Assembly: GCA_031459235.1 (NCBI GenBank)
Contig: JAVKIY010000057.1
Span: 1-18,693 of the forward strand
DNA: 18,693 nucleotides
Direction of reading: 5' to 3'
Source of the DNA: Fervidifonticultor_A tertius
GTDB lineage: Bacteria > Sysuimicrobiota > Sysuimicrobiia > Sysuimicrobiales > Humicultoraceae
In this document: positions 1-5,988 of the stretch, one piece after another
How the letters are laid out: every line of letters begins with the position of its first letter
Numbering within the stretch: position 1 is the first letter of the stretch
Made by a program: the position numbers and the translations under genes
The notes under the pieces: model-generated
The model's input: only the letters and a program-made list of their open reading frames with translations
What the model was told of the DNA's origin: nothing
Databases searched by the model: none

Positions 1-1094
1 TGCGCGCGCACCTCGCCCGCTAGCGCCTCCGCCTCGGGTGCGCCCGTGGCGAGCAGCCACTCCACCACTGCCTGGGCGTCCTCCAGGGCCGCCACCGCGC
101 GCTCGGGCTGCCGGAACCGTCGTGCCCACACCCTGGCCGCCTCGACCATGGCGCGGGCGCGCCAGACCCCGCGGCCGGGCGCCTCGCGTACCCACAGCTC
201 GAGCAGGTCGTCCCACCGCCCGTCGCGACGCAGCAGCCGCGCGATGCGCTGCGCCACGCGCCAGCGCGCGGCTGGGTCGTCCTCGTTCGCTAGTGCCCGC
301 CGCAGCGCGGCCAGCGCGGCCTTGCCGAGGCCGGCGCGCTGCCGCAGCACTCCCAACCCCTCCCAGTCCACGGGCGGCGGCGGATCCTCGCCGTCTTCGA
401 CCCACCGCCGCACCCGGCGCCGCAGATGGACCAGACACAGCACGTCCTGCGCGTTGTGCGCGAACACGGCGTGCAGCCCGGAGGCGTCGCCGGTGCGCAG
501 GTACGCCAGGTAGAGGGAGGGGATCAGCGCCGAGTCCACGTCGTCCGTGCGCGCGATCCCCAGCGCCACGCGCTCGATGGCGGTCAGGCGGTGGGTGCCC
601 AGCGGCCGGTGCCAGAGCCGCCGGGCCGGTCCGATCAGGTCGGTATGATCAGGCGGCGGACGCAGGGGAACGCGGCTGATCACGGAGCGCGCTTCGAGGA
701 TCGGCCAGTCGAAGCGCCGGCCGTTGAAGGTCACCAGGGTGTCGGCCGCGACCAGGCGGCCGCGCAGCGCCGCCAGCATCGCCGGCTCGCCGGCGAGCCG
801 GCGCAAAAAATACTGCTCCACCGTGACCGTGTCGCGACCGACGAGGGCCAGCCCGATCAGGAACGGCGTGGTGCCCGCCCCGCCGGCGAGCCCGGTGGTC
901 TCGGTGTCGAGGAAGAGGGCACCCTCGTCGTCGGGGTGGGCACCGCCGGGACCGAAGACCTCGTGGGCGGGCCGGATCGTGCGGCGCACCTCGAATGCCG
1001 GCCCATGCCGCGCGTCGTCCGGCGCGCGCCGCGGCCGGCCGGCCGCGCCCATGGCCGCGAGTCGCTCACGCAGCCCCGGGAACGCCTCGGCCAC
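1..1094 (-). CDS. mrfB: MrfB/YprB-like DEDD-family exonuclease, C-terminus cut by window edge
   Basis: A ribonuclease H-like 3'-5' exonuclease domain reads through in one open frame on the minus strand and leaves the window at base 1. Three exonuclease motifs are visible: FLDTETTGL (D63, E65), TFNGRRFDWPI (N124 to D129) and FAHNAQDVL (H213, D217), plus an HTDL segment around residue 151. The part after about residue 245 is Arg/Ala/Leu-rich and helical, as expected for the TPR-like tail of YprB. I chose the GTG at 1094 because AGGA lies 6 bases upstream and the N-terminus (LRERLAAM) resembles the start of B. subtilis YprB as I recall it; an ATG at residue 15 is the alternative. It starts 11 bases after the helicase stop, so the two are surely one operon. 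In B. subtilis the pair MrfA/MrfB (YprA/YprB) acts in repair of mitomycin C damage. The function here is inferred from motifs and from this pairing. Confidence 0.88.
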   Translation of the reverse strand, partial: MAEAFPGLRERLAAMGAAGRPRRAPDDARHGPAFEVRRTIRPAHEVFGPGGAHPDDEGALFLDTETTGLAGGAGTTPFLIGLALVGRDTVTVEQYFLRRLAGEPAMLAALRGRLVAADTLVTFNGRRFDWPILEARSVISRVPLRPPPDHTDLIGPARRLWHRPLGTHRLTAIERVALGIARTDDVDSALIPSLYLAYLRTGDASGLHAVFAHNAQDVLCLVHLRRRVRRWVEDGEDPPPPVDWEGLGVLRQRAGLGKAALAALRRALANEDDPAARWRVAQRIARLLRRDGRWDDLLELWVREAPGRGVWRARAMVEAARVWARRFRQPERAVAALEDAQAVVEWLLATGAPEAEALAGEVRA

Positions 1095-1105
1095 CAGCGG
1101 TCCTG

Positions 1106-3370
1106 CTAGCCCACCGCGCCCGGCACGAGCCGCGCGTCGAGGATTTGCAGCGCGCGCGCCTTGCCGGTGGCGCCGACCTCGAGCACCGGGCCCACGCATG
1201 AGGGGCACCCGCCCGCGCACGGACAGGCCGCGATGAGCTCGCGGGCCGCCGCCAGCACGTCGGGGTGCAGGCGGTAGAGCCGCTCCGCGAAGCCGACGCC
1301 GCCGGGGCACGTGTCGTAGAGGTAGACGGTGGGCCGGTCGGTGTGCGGCGAGTGTACCTCGTACGCGCGGCCCAAATCGCGCGGGTCGCACATGAGGAAC
1401 AGCGACGCGACATGCGCGAGCGCGTGCGAGAGCGCGACCAGCGCGCCCTGGAGCTCGTCCCGCGGCACCGCCAGGTCGGGAACCGTCAGCCAGTAGGCTG
1501 TCGTGTGCAGCGTGGATTCGGGGAGGTGGATCGGCCCCCAGCCGATGTTCTCGTGCCGATCGAGCGTGAGCTTCTTGTAGATCGTCGGTCGGTAGGTAAC
1601 GACGACCTCGCCGTGCGCCGGCGGCGGGGCGCCGTTACCGCGGGCGAACTCCGCGAGCACCCGAATGTCTGTGGCGATCTGCGCGGTCGTGTAGTAGTCC
1701 ACGTCCACGCGGTGGACGTAGGCCTTGCGCTCCTCCCAGGCCAGGCGGTCCACATGGTACTGCTGACCGAGGTGCAGGTAGATGGCGTCCTCGTGGACCA
1801 GGCCGGGGGCGCTCGCCAGGTCCACCTCGCCCACGACGCGCGGCGCGGGCTCGGTCGTGTCGATGATGACTACGTTCTCGGTGGACGCGCTGCGCAGCGA
1901 GACCTCCTGCGCGGGGTACGCGTCCGCCACGTAGTGCCAGCGATCGGCCTCCCGGTGCACGATGCCTTGATCCTGCAGGTACGCCAGGATCTCCGGCAGC
2001 GTGCTCGGCCCGAAGCGTTCGTTGTCGTCGAACGGCAGCTCGAACGCGGCGCACCGGACGTGGCTGGTCAGCACGTACAGGTTGTCGGGGTTCACCAGCC
2101 CGGCCTCCGGGGGCCGGCCGAAGAAGTACTCCGGATGGCGGACGATGTACTGGTCCAGCGGGTCGCTCGTCGCCACCAGGATCGCCGCGGCCAGGTCCTG
2201 CGTGCGGCCGGCGCGGCCGGCCTGCTGCCAGGTGCTCGCGATCGTGCCGGGGTAGCCGACGAGCAGCGCCGCCCGCAGCCGGCCGATGTCGATGCCGAGC
2301 TCGAGCGCGTTCGTAGCGGCCACCGCCAGGATCTGGCCGCTGCGGAGGCCTTCCTCGATGGCGCGGCGCTCCGAGGGCAGGTAGCCCGCGCGGTAGCCCG
2401 CGACGCGCCCGGCCGGGACGTGCGCGGCCTCGGCGGCGCGCCTGAACCCGGTCGTGAGCAGCTCGGCCGCGCGGCGGCTGCGCGCGAACGCGATGAGCGG
2501 GATGCGGTTGCGGATGAACTCGGCGGCCAGGCGGCCCGCCTCGGTCAAGGCATCGCGCCGGATGCCGAGCTCGCGGTTGACCACCGGTGGGTTGTAGAAC
2601 GCGAACACCCGCGGTCCTGACGGCGCGCCGTTCTCGTCCACCAGACTGACCGGCTCCTCGAGCAGCCGTTCCGCCAGCTCCCGCGGGTTGCCGATGGTGG
2701 CCGAGGCGCAGATAACCTGCGGCGCGCTGCCGTAGAACCGGCAGATACGGCGCAGCCGTCGCACCACGTTCGCCATGTGGCTTCCGAACAGCCCGCGGTA
2801 CGTGTGGAGCTCGTCGATCACGATGTAGCGCAGATGCTCGAACAGCCGCAGCCACTTCGTGTGGTGCGGCAGGATCGCCGCGTGCAGCATGTCCGGGTTG
2901 GTCACCACCACGTGGCCTGCGCTGCGGATCGCGCGGCGCGCGTCGCCCGGCGTGTCGCCGTCGTACGTATACGCCCGGATCTCCGCGTCCGTCGCGCGCA
3001 CCAGACCGAGCAGTTCGTCCACCTGATCCATCGAGAGCGCCTTGGTGGGGAAGAGGTAGAGGGCGCGCGCCGACGGTTCGGCCAGCAGCGTGTCCAGCAC
3101 GGGGAGGTTGTAGCAGAGGGTCTTGCCCGACGCCGTCGGCGTCACCACCACCACGTGGTGTCCGGCGCGCACCGCCTCCCAGGCCTGCGCCTGGTGGCTG
3201 TAGAGGCGCTCGATGCCCCGGCCCCGCAGCGCCGCGGCGAGCCTGGGGTCGAGGCTGGCCGGCAGCGGCGCGTAGGAGCCCGCGCGCGCGGGGATCTCGT
3301 GCCAGGCCGTCAGGTGAGGCGCCAGCGCCGGGTCGGTGCGGAGTCGGTCGAGTATCTGCTCGAGCGTCAT
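1106..3370 (-). CDS. mrfA: MrfA/YprA-like DEAD/DEAH-box DNA helicase with C-terminal Cys-rich (DUF1998) domain
   Basis: A superfamily 2 helicase of 754 residues. The motifs appear in order: Walker A TPTASGKT (77-84), DELH box (186-189), SAT (223-225), a motif V region ATNALELGIDIG, and the arginine-finger motif QAGRAGR (383-389). The C-terminal third carries the cysteine cluster typical of the DUF1998/MZB domain: C688, then CPCAGGCPSC with cysteines 716, 718, 722 and 725, a probable metal site. This architecture is that of B. subtilis MrfA (YprA), a 3'-5' helicase for repair of mitomycin lesions, rather than the longer Lhr or the RecQ type. The frame stays open to an ATG at 3535. That extension would run through the palindromic control region and looks non-coding, so I start at the ATG at 3370 (MTLEQILDRLR). 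No strong Shine-Dalgarno precedes this ATG, so the start is less certain than the gene. mrfB follows directly. Confidence 0.93.
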   Translation of the reverse strand: MTLEQILDRLRTDPALAPHLTAWHEIPARAGSYAPLPASLDPRLAAALRGRGIERLYSHQAQAWEAVRAGHHVVVVTPTASGKTLCYNLPVLDTLLAEPSARALYLFPTKALSMDQVDELLGLVRATDAEIRAYTYDGDTPGDARRAIRSAGHVVVTNPDMLHAAILPHHTKWLRLFEHLRYIVIDELHTYRGLFGSHMANVVRRLRRICRFYGSAPQVICASATIGNPRELAERLLEEPVSLVDENGAPSGPRVFAFYNPPVVNRELGIRRDALTEAGRLAAEFIRNRIPLIAFARSRRAAELLTTGFRRAAEAAHVPAGRVAGYRAGYLPSERRAIEEGLRSGQILAVAATNALELGIDIGRLRAALLVGYPGTIASTWQQAGRAGRTQDLAAAILVATSDPLDQYIVRHPEYFFGRPPEAGLVNPDNLYVLTSHVRCAAFELPFDDNERFGPSTLPEILAYLQDQGIVHREADRWHYVADAYPAQEVSLRSASTENVVIIDTTEPAPRVVGEVDLASAPGLVHEDAIYLHLGQQYHVDRLAWEERKAYVHRVDVDYYTTAQIATDIRVLAEFARGNGAPPPAHGEVVVTYRPTIYKKLTLDRHENIGWGPIHLPESTLHTTAYWLTVPDLAVPRDELQGALVALSHALAHVASLFLMCDPRDLGRAYEVHSPHTDRPTVYLYDTCPGGVGFAERLYRLHPDVLAAARELIAACPCAGGCPSCVGPVLEVGATGKARALQILDARLVPGAVG

Positions 3371-3378
3371 GCCAGGGC

Positions 3379-3414
3379 CGAACCTGTGACTCCCAGGATA
3401 CGAACACAGGTTCG
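3379..3414. repeat. 10-bp perfect inverted repeat upstream of mrfA
   Basis: CGAACCTGTG at 3379-3388 is the exact reverse complement of CACAGGTTCG at 3405-3414, with 16 bases between. The right arm is part of the LexA-like palindrome at 3401-3414. The left arm therefore duplicates ten bases of that operator and could be a second half-site or form a hairpin in the mrfA 5' UTR. Confidence 0.8.
3401..3414. promoter_or_regulatory. Putative LexA/SOS box upstream of mrfAB
   Basis: CGAACACAGGTTCG has both half-sites of the Gram-positive-type SOS operator CGAAC-N4-GTTCG, as known from Bacillus and actinobacteria. It ends 30 bases before the chosen mrfA start, where a repressor would block transcription of the helicase-exonuclease pair. 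The match and the position are seen directly. LexA control is inferred, and lexA itself is not in the window. I could not assign a convincing -35/-10 pair around it. Confidence 0.65.
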
Positions 3415-3455
3415 ACGCCCCTGGCAGGGGCCTCCTTCTATAGGAAGCCCAATCG

Positions 3456-3620
3456 CTAGATCCGGGCGGCCCGGATGACGCCAACGCCGACGAGCGTGAG
3501 AAACACCGCGCCGGCGGGCGGGCCCCAGTCGCCAACGGCGATCAGGGCGCGCAAGGCCAGAGCCCAGACCACCGTCAGGGCAGTCAGGCCGATGAGTAGA
3601 ACCGAGCGCACCGTCGTCAT
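3456..3620 (-). CDS. Small membrane protein, 54 residues, function unknown
   Basis: A short minus-strand frame starting at MTTVRSVLLIG. Two hydrophobic stretches, about residues 6-27 and 33-50, are separated by the short turn VGDWGPPAG, so it would be a helical hairpin in the membrane with little outside it. A GAGGG sequence lies about 9 bases before the ATG. The frame also opens upstream to 3677, but those residues are polar and cross the likely promoter. It sits 85 bases before mrfA on the same strand and could be cotranscribed with it or separated from it by the LexA-type operator. I do not recognise a family. The hydrophobic pattern and ribosome site are the only support. Confidence 0.5.
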   Translation of the reverse strand: MTTVRSVLLIGLTALTVVWALALRALIAVGDWGPPAGAVFLTLVGVGVIRAARI

Positions 3621-3649
3621 GCTGACACCCTCGTCATCCCTCACACCGG

Positions 3650-3677
3650 ACTCTATGCCCGTGCTCCCAGGCGCCAA
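3650..3677 (-). promoter_or_regulatory. Candidate sigma70 promoter for the small membrane protein
   Basis: On the minus strand TTGGCG (3677-3672) and TAGAGT (3655-3650) are spaced by 16 bases, each matching four of six consensus positions. Transcription would start near 3643, about 23 bases before the ATG at 3620. It would diverge from the ilv leader promoter at 3750. Confidence 0.4.
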
Positions 3678-3749
3678 GACGCGAGATTCCTCCCCTCCTG
3701 TGGCGCTGGCGGGCCTGTGTCAAATCCTTGCGAAATCCCGGCCGGGCCC

Positions 3750-3779
3750 TTGACAGGGGCAACTCGGGCTTGCTAGGGT
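3750..3779 (+). promoter_or_regulatory. Sigma70-type promoter of the ilv-leu operon leader
   Basis: A perfect -35 TTGACA at 3750-3755 and TAGGGT at 3774-3779 with an 18-base spacer. Transcription would begin near 3786, directly before the ykkC aptamer, so the full riboswitch and T-box would lie in the leader RNA. The -10 is weak (three of six matches), which suits a promoter controlled mainly downstream of initiation. Confidence 0.6.
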
Positions 3780-3795
3780 GTAGGCTAATCTGCCG

Positions 3796-3923
3796 AAGCA
3801 CGACCGGCAGTGCACGAGGGAGTGCGCCTAGGGTTCCGCGGTTCCGATGGGGACCGGGCTGGTCCAAGCGGCGCAGGCGGCCACCGCCGCTACACCCACA
3901 GGACAGAAGCCTGAGGGATAGGT
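3796..3923 (+). ncRNA. ykkC-family riboswitch, probably the ppGpp-sensing subtype
   Basis: The hallmark CTAGGGTTCCG is present exactly at 3828-3838. It is followed by a hairpin (CGGTTCC with GGGGACCG, about 3839-3855), then GGTCC at 3861-3865, a P2 stem (AGCGGCG 3867-3873 with CGCCGCT 3885-3891), and the 3' conserved block with ACAC at 3892 and GGACAGAAGCCTGAGGGA at 3901-3918. In that block CAGG (3899-3902) pairs with CCTG (3910-3913). This order matches the ykkC class. Guanidine-binding members control guanidine exporters and carboxylases. Subtype 2a senses ppGpp and is known upstream of branched-chain amino acid genes, which fits here. The sequence after GGTCC (AAGC) differs from the GAGAG I remember for guanidine-I. 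Subtype assignment is inference from context; the class assignment is strong. The 5' boundary is approximate. Confidence 0.78.
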
Positions 3924-3953
3924 TCCTCGCGGTACCTATCGCTCAGGCGTCTT
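3909..3953 (+). terminator. Hairpin of the riboswitch expression platform (possible terminator)
   Basis: GCCTGAG (3909-3915) pairs with CTCAGGC (3942-3948), and ATAGGT (3918-3923) with ACCTAT (3934-3939), giving a long stem with a roughly 10-base loop. Its 5' strand contains the CCTG that the aptamer needs for its own stem with CAGG at 3899-3902, so the two folds exclude each other. Ligand binding would break this hairpin, which implies an ON switch. The tail GTCTTCATAT is poor in U, so terminator strength is uncertain. Confidence 0.6.
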
Positions 3954-3960
3954 CATATCG

Positions 3961-4205
3961 AGCGCGCTGCGGCGCGCATGCGATGAGGGGAAAAGTAGGC
4001 GGGCTCGCGCGAGTGAGCGAGCCGGGTACGGTGCGAGCCGGTCTCCGCCGCCTGCCGAAACTCGACCCCGAGCCGCGGGCCCGAACGGCCTCCAGTAGGG
4101 TCCGCCGCCTCGCCCACGTGACGGGCCAGAGCGCCCCCCGGCTGCCGGCCGGCGGGGAACCGAGGTGGTACCACGGGAGCATCCCGTCCTGGGAAGGGCT
4201 CCCGT
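3961..4205 (+). ncRNA. T-box leader with leucine CUC specifier
   Basis: Stem I opens with ATGA-GGGG-AAAAGTA (3983-3997). The GGGG (3987-3990) pairs with CCCC (4066-4069), leaving ATGA opposite GA as the kink-turn. AGTA (3994-3997) faces GAAACTCGA (4057-4065) as the specifier loop. GGCGG above the loop pairs with CCGCC, and the apical part carries the usual AGCGAGCCGG ... GGTGCGAGCCGG pattern. The in-register specifier is CTC (4061-4063), a leucine codon followed by a purine. A second AGTA in the stem II region is at about 4095. The T-box itself, AGGTGGTACCACG (4163-4175), holds TGGT, which can pair with the ACCA end of an uncharged tRNA with A73, as tRNA-Leu has. It lies directly before ilvB and downstream of the ykkC riboswitch. 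Leucine CUC T-boxes are known for ilv-leu operons. Confidence 0.85.
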
Positions 4206-4213
4206 TTCTGTTT
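4173..4213 (+). terminator. T-box regulated intrinsic terminator before ilvB
   Basis: ACGGGAGC (4173-4180) pairs with GCTCCCGT (4198-4205), with an inner stem TCCC/GGGA (4182-4185 with 4191-4194) and then TTTCTGTTT. The 5' arm overlaps the CCACG of the T-box, so binding of uncharged tRNA to the antiterminator would prevent this hairpin. The operon start codon follows 51 bases after the T-rich tail. Confidence 0.8.
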
Positions 4214-4263
4214 GGTGTGGACGGCGCGCTCGCCGGACGGCGGGCGCGGATGGGAGGCGAGGC

Positions 4264-5988
4264 ATGGCCCGGCAGGTGACGTCGGCACGGACGGTGCGCG
4301 AGGCGCCCCGCGCGCGCTTGATGAACGGCGCGCAGGTCCTCATGGAGGCGTTGCGCCGCCAGGGGGTGGAGGTCATCTTCGGCCACCCCGGCGGCGCCTC
4401 GCTGCCGATCTACGACGCGATCTACGACCACGACACGATCCGCCACGTGCTCTGCCGCCACGAGCAGGTGGCGGCGCACGCCGCGGTGGGCTACGCCCGC
4501 GCGTCGGGCCGGGTGGGCGTGTGCACCGCGACCTCGGGGCCCGGGGCCACGAACCTGGTCACCGGGATCACCGACGCGATGATGGACTCGGTCCCTATCG
4601 TCGCGATCACGGGCCAGGTCGCGCGGCCGGTCATCGGCAACGACGCCTTCCAGGAGGCGGACGTCACCGGCATCACCATGCCGATCACGAAGTGGAACAC
4701 GCTCGTGATGGACCCACGCGACATCCCGCGGACGATCCCCGAGGCGTTCCACATCGCGCGGACCGGCCGGCCCGGCCCGGTGCTGGTGGACATTCCCCGT
4801 GACGTCTCGCAGGAGCTGTTCGAGCCCACCTGGCCGGAGGAGGTCGCCATCCCGGGCTATCGCGTGGTGACCGACGGGAGCCCCAACCAGATCGCGGCCG
4901 CGGCCCAGGCGCTGTCGGCGGCGGAGCGGCCGCTCGTCTACGCCGGCGGCGGCATCATCAGCGCGGAGGCCACGCCCGAGCTCACCGCGTTCGCCGACCG
5001 CACCGGCATCCCGATCGTGCTCACACTCATGGGCAAGGGCGCCATCGACGAGCACCATCGGGCGTGTCTCGGTATGGTGGGCATGCACGGTAGCGCGTAT
5101 GCGAACTGGGCGATCAACGACGCCGACGTCATCCTGGCCGTCGGCGTACGGTTCGACGACCGCGTCACCGGGCGGCTGGCCGACTTCGCCCCCCGCGCGC
5201 GGTTCATCCACATCGACATCGACCCCGCCGAGATCGGCAAGAACAAGCCCGCCCACATCCCGATCGTCGGTGACGCGAAGCGCGTGCTCGCGCAGCTTGT
5301 CCCGAAGGTGCAGCCGCCACAGATCGAGGCCTGGTGGCGCCAGATCGACGAGTGGCGGCGCGCGCAGCCCTTCCGCTACCGGCAGGGTGAGGACCGGATC
5401 AGCCATCAGTACGTCTGCGACCTGCTCGACCGTCTGACCGGCGGCGAGGCGATCGTCACCACCGACGTGGGCCAGCACCAGATGTGGGCCGCGCAGTGGT
5501 ATCGGCCGCGCGGCCCGCGGCGGTTCATCACCTCGGGCGGGCTGGGCGCCATGGGCTTCGGCTTCCCCGCGGCGTTCGGCGCCAAGGTCGCGCGGCCGGA
5601 CGCGCAGGTGATCGCGGTCGTCGGCGACGGCGGCTTCATGATGACCCTGCAGGACCTGGGCACCGCGGCGGAGCACGGATTGAGCCTGCCGATCATCATT
5701 CTCAACAACAATGCGCTCGGCATGGTGCGCCAGTGGCAGACCTTCTTCTACCGGGGGCGGCTGTCGTCGTCTCTGTTGCGCAACCCGGACTTCGCGAAGC
5801 TGGCCGAGGTCTTCGGGTGCCGCGGCATCCGGGTCGAGCGGCCCGAGCAGGTCGAGCCGGCGCTGCGCGAGGCGCTGGCCACCGAAGGCCGACCGTGCGT
5901 GGTGGACGTGCTCTGCGACCCCGAGGAGAACTGCCTGCCGATGATCCCCTCCGGGCAGTCGGTGAAGGACATGATTTTGGATGACTGA
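4264..5988 (+). CDS. ilvB: Acetolactate synthase, large catalytic subunit
   Basis: The enzyme condenses two pyruvates to 2-acetolactate, or pyruvate with 2-oxobutyrate to 2-aceto-2-hydroxybutyrate, the first common step of valine, leucine and isoleucine synthesis. It has 574 residues, normal for the family. The N-terminal pyrimidine-binding domain shows the catalytic glutamate in CRHEQVAAHA (E67). The central FAD-linked domain includes VRFDDRVTGRL. The C-terminal diphosphate domain has the thiamine motif GDGGFMMTLQDLGTA (454 onward) ending in NNNAL (481-485). The start at 4264 (MARQVTSAR) has GGAGG 6 bases upstream. An in-frame ATG at 4165 lies inside the T-box element and is not a start. It overlaps ilvC by 8 bases. 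Its small regulatory subunit ilvN is two genes downstream. Confidence 0.97.
   Translation: MARQVTSARTVREAPRARLMNGAQVLMEALRRQGVEVIFGHPGGASLPIYDAIYDHDTIRHVLCRHEQVAAHAAVGYARASGRVGVCTATSGPGATNLVTGITDAMMDSVPIVAITGQVARPVIGNDAFQEADVTGITMPITKWNTLVMDPRDIPRTIPEAFHIARTGRPGPVLVDIPRDVSQELFEPTWPEEVAIPGYRVVTDGSPNQIAAAAQALSAAERPLVYAGGGIISAEATPELTAFADRTGIPIVLTLMGKGAIDEHHRACLGMVGMHGSAYANWAINDADVILAVGVRFDDRVTGRLADFAPRARFIHIDIDPAEIGKNKPAHIPIVGDAKRVLAQLVPKVQPPQIEAWWRQIDEWRRAQPFRYRQGEDRISHQYVCDLLDRLTGGEAIVTTDVGQHQMWAAQWYRPRGPRRFITSGGLGAMGFGFPAAFGAKVARPDAQVIAVVGDGGFMMTLQDLGTAAEHGLSLPIIILNNNALGMVRQWQTFFYRGRLSSSLLRNPDFAKLAEVFGCRGIRVERPEQVEPALREALATEGRPCVVDVLCDPEENCLPMIPSGQSVKDMILDD

Noticed and set aside
3371..3535. 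N-terminal extension of the helicase to an ATG at 3535
   Set aside because: It would run through the LexA-like palindrome and overlap the small membrane protein gene; the residues look non-coding and family proteins begin near MTLEQILDRL.
3796..3953. Guanidine-I riboswitch as the specific call
   Set aside because: No guanidine carboxylase or exporter is nearby and the GGTCC context differs from what I expect; the amino acid operon favours the ppGpp subtype.
4165..4263. ilvB start at the ATG at 4165
   Set aside because: That ATG lies inside the T-box antiterminator and terminator; the ATG at 4264 has a good ribosome site and gives the normal length.
3728..4279. Long plus-strand open frame across the ilv leader
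   Set aside because: It reads through the ykkC aptamer and the T-box, whose structured RNA motifs explain the sequence; no ribosome site or protein family match is seen.
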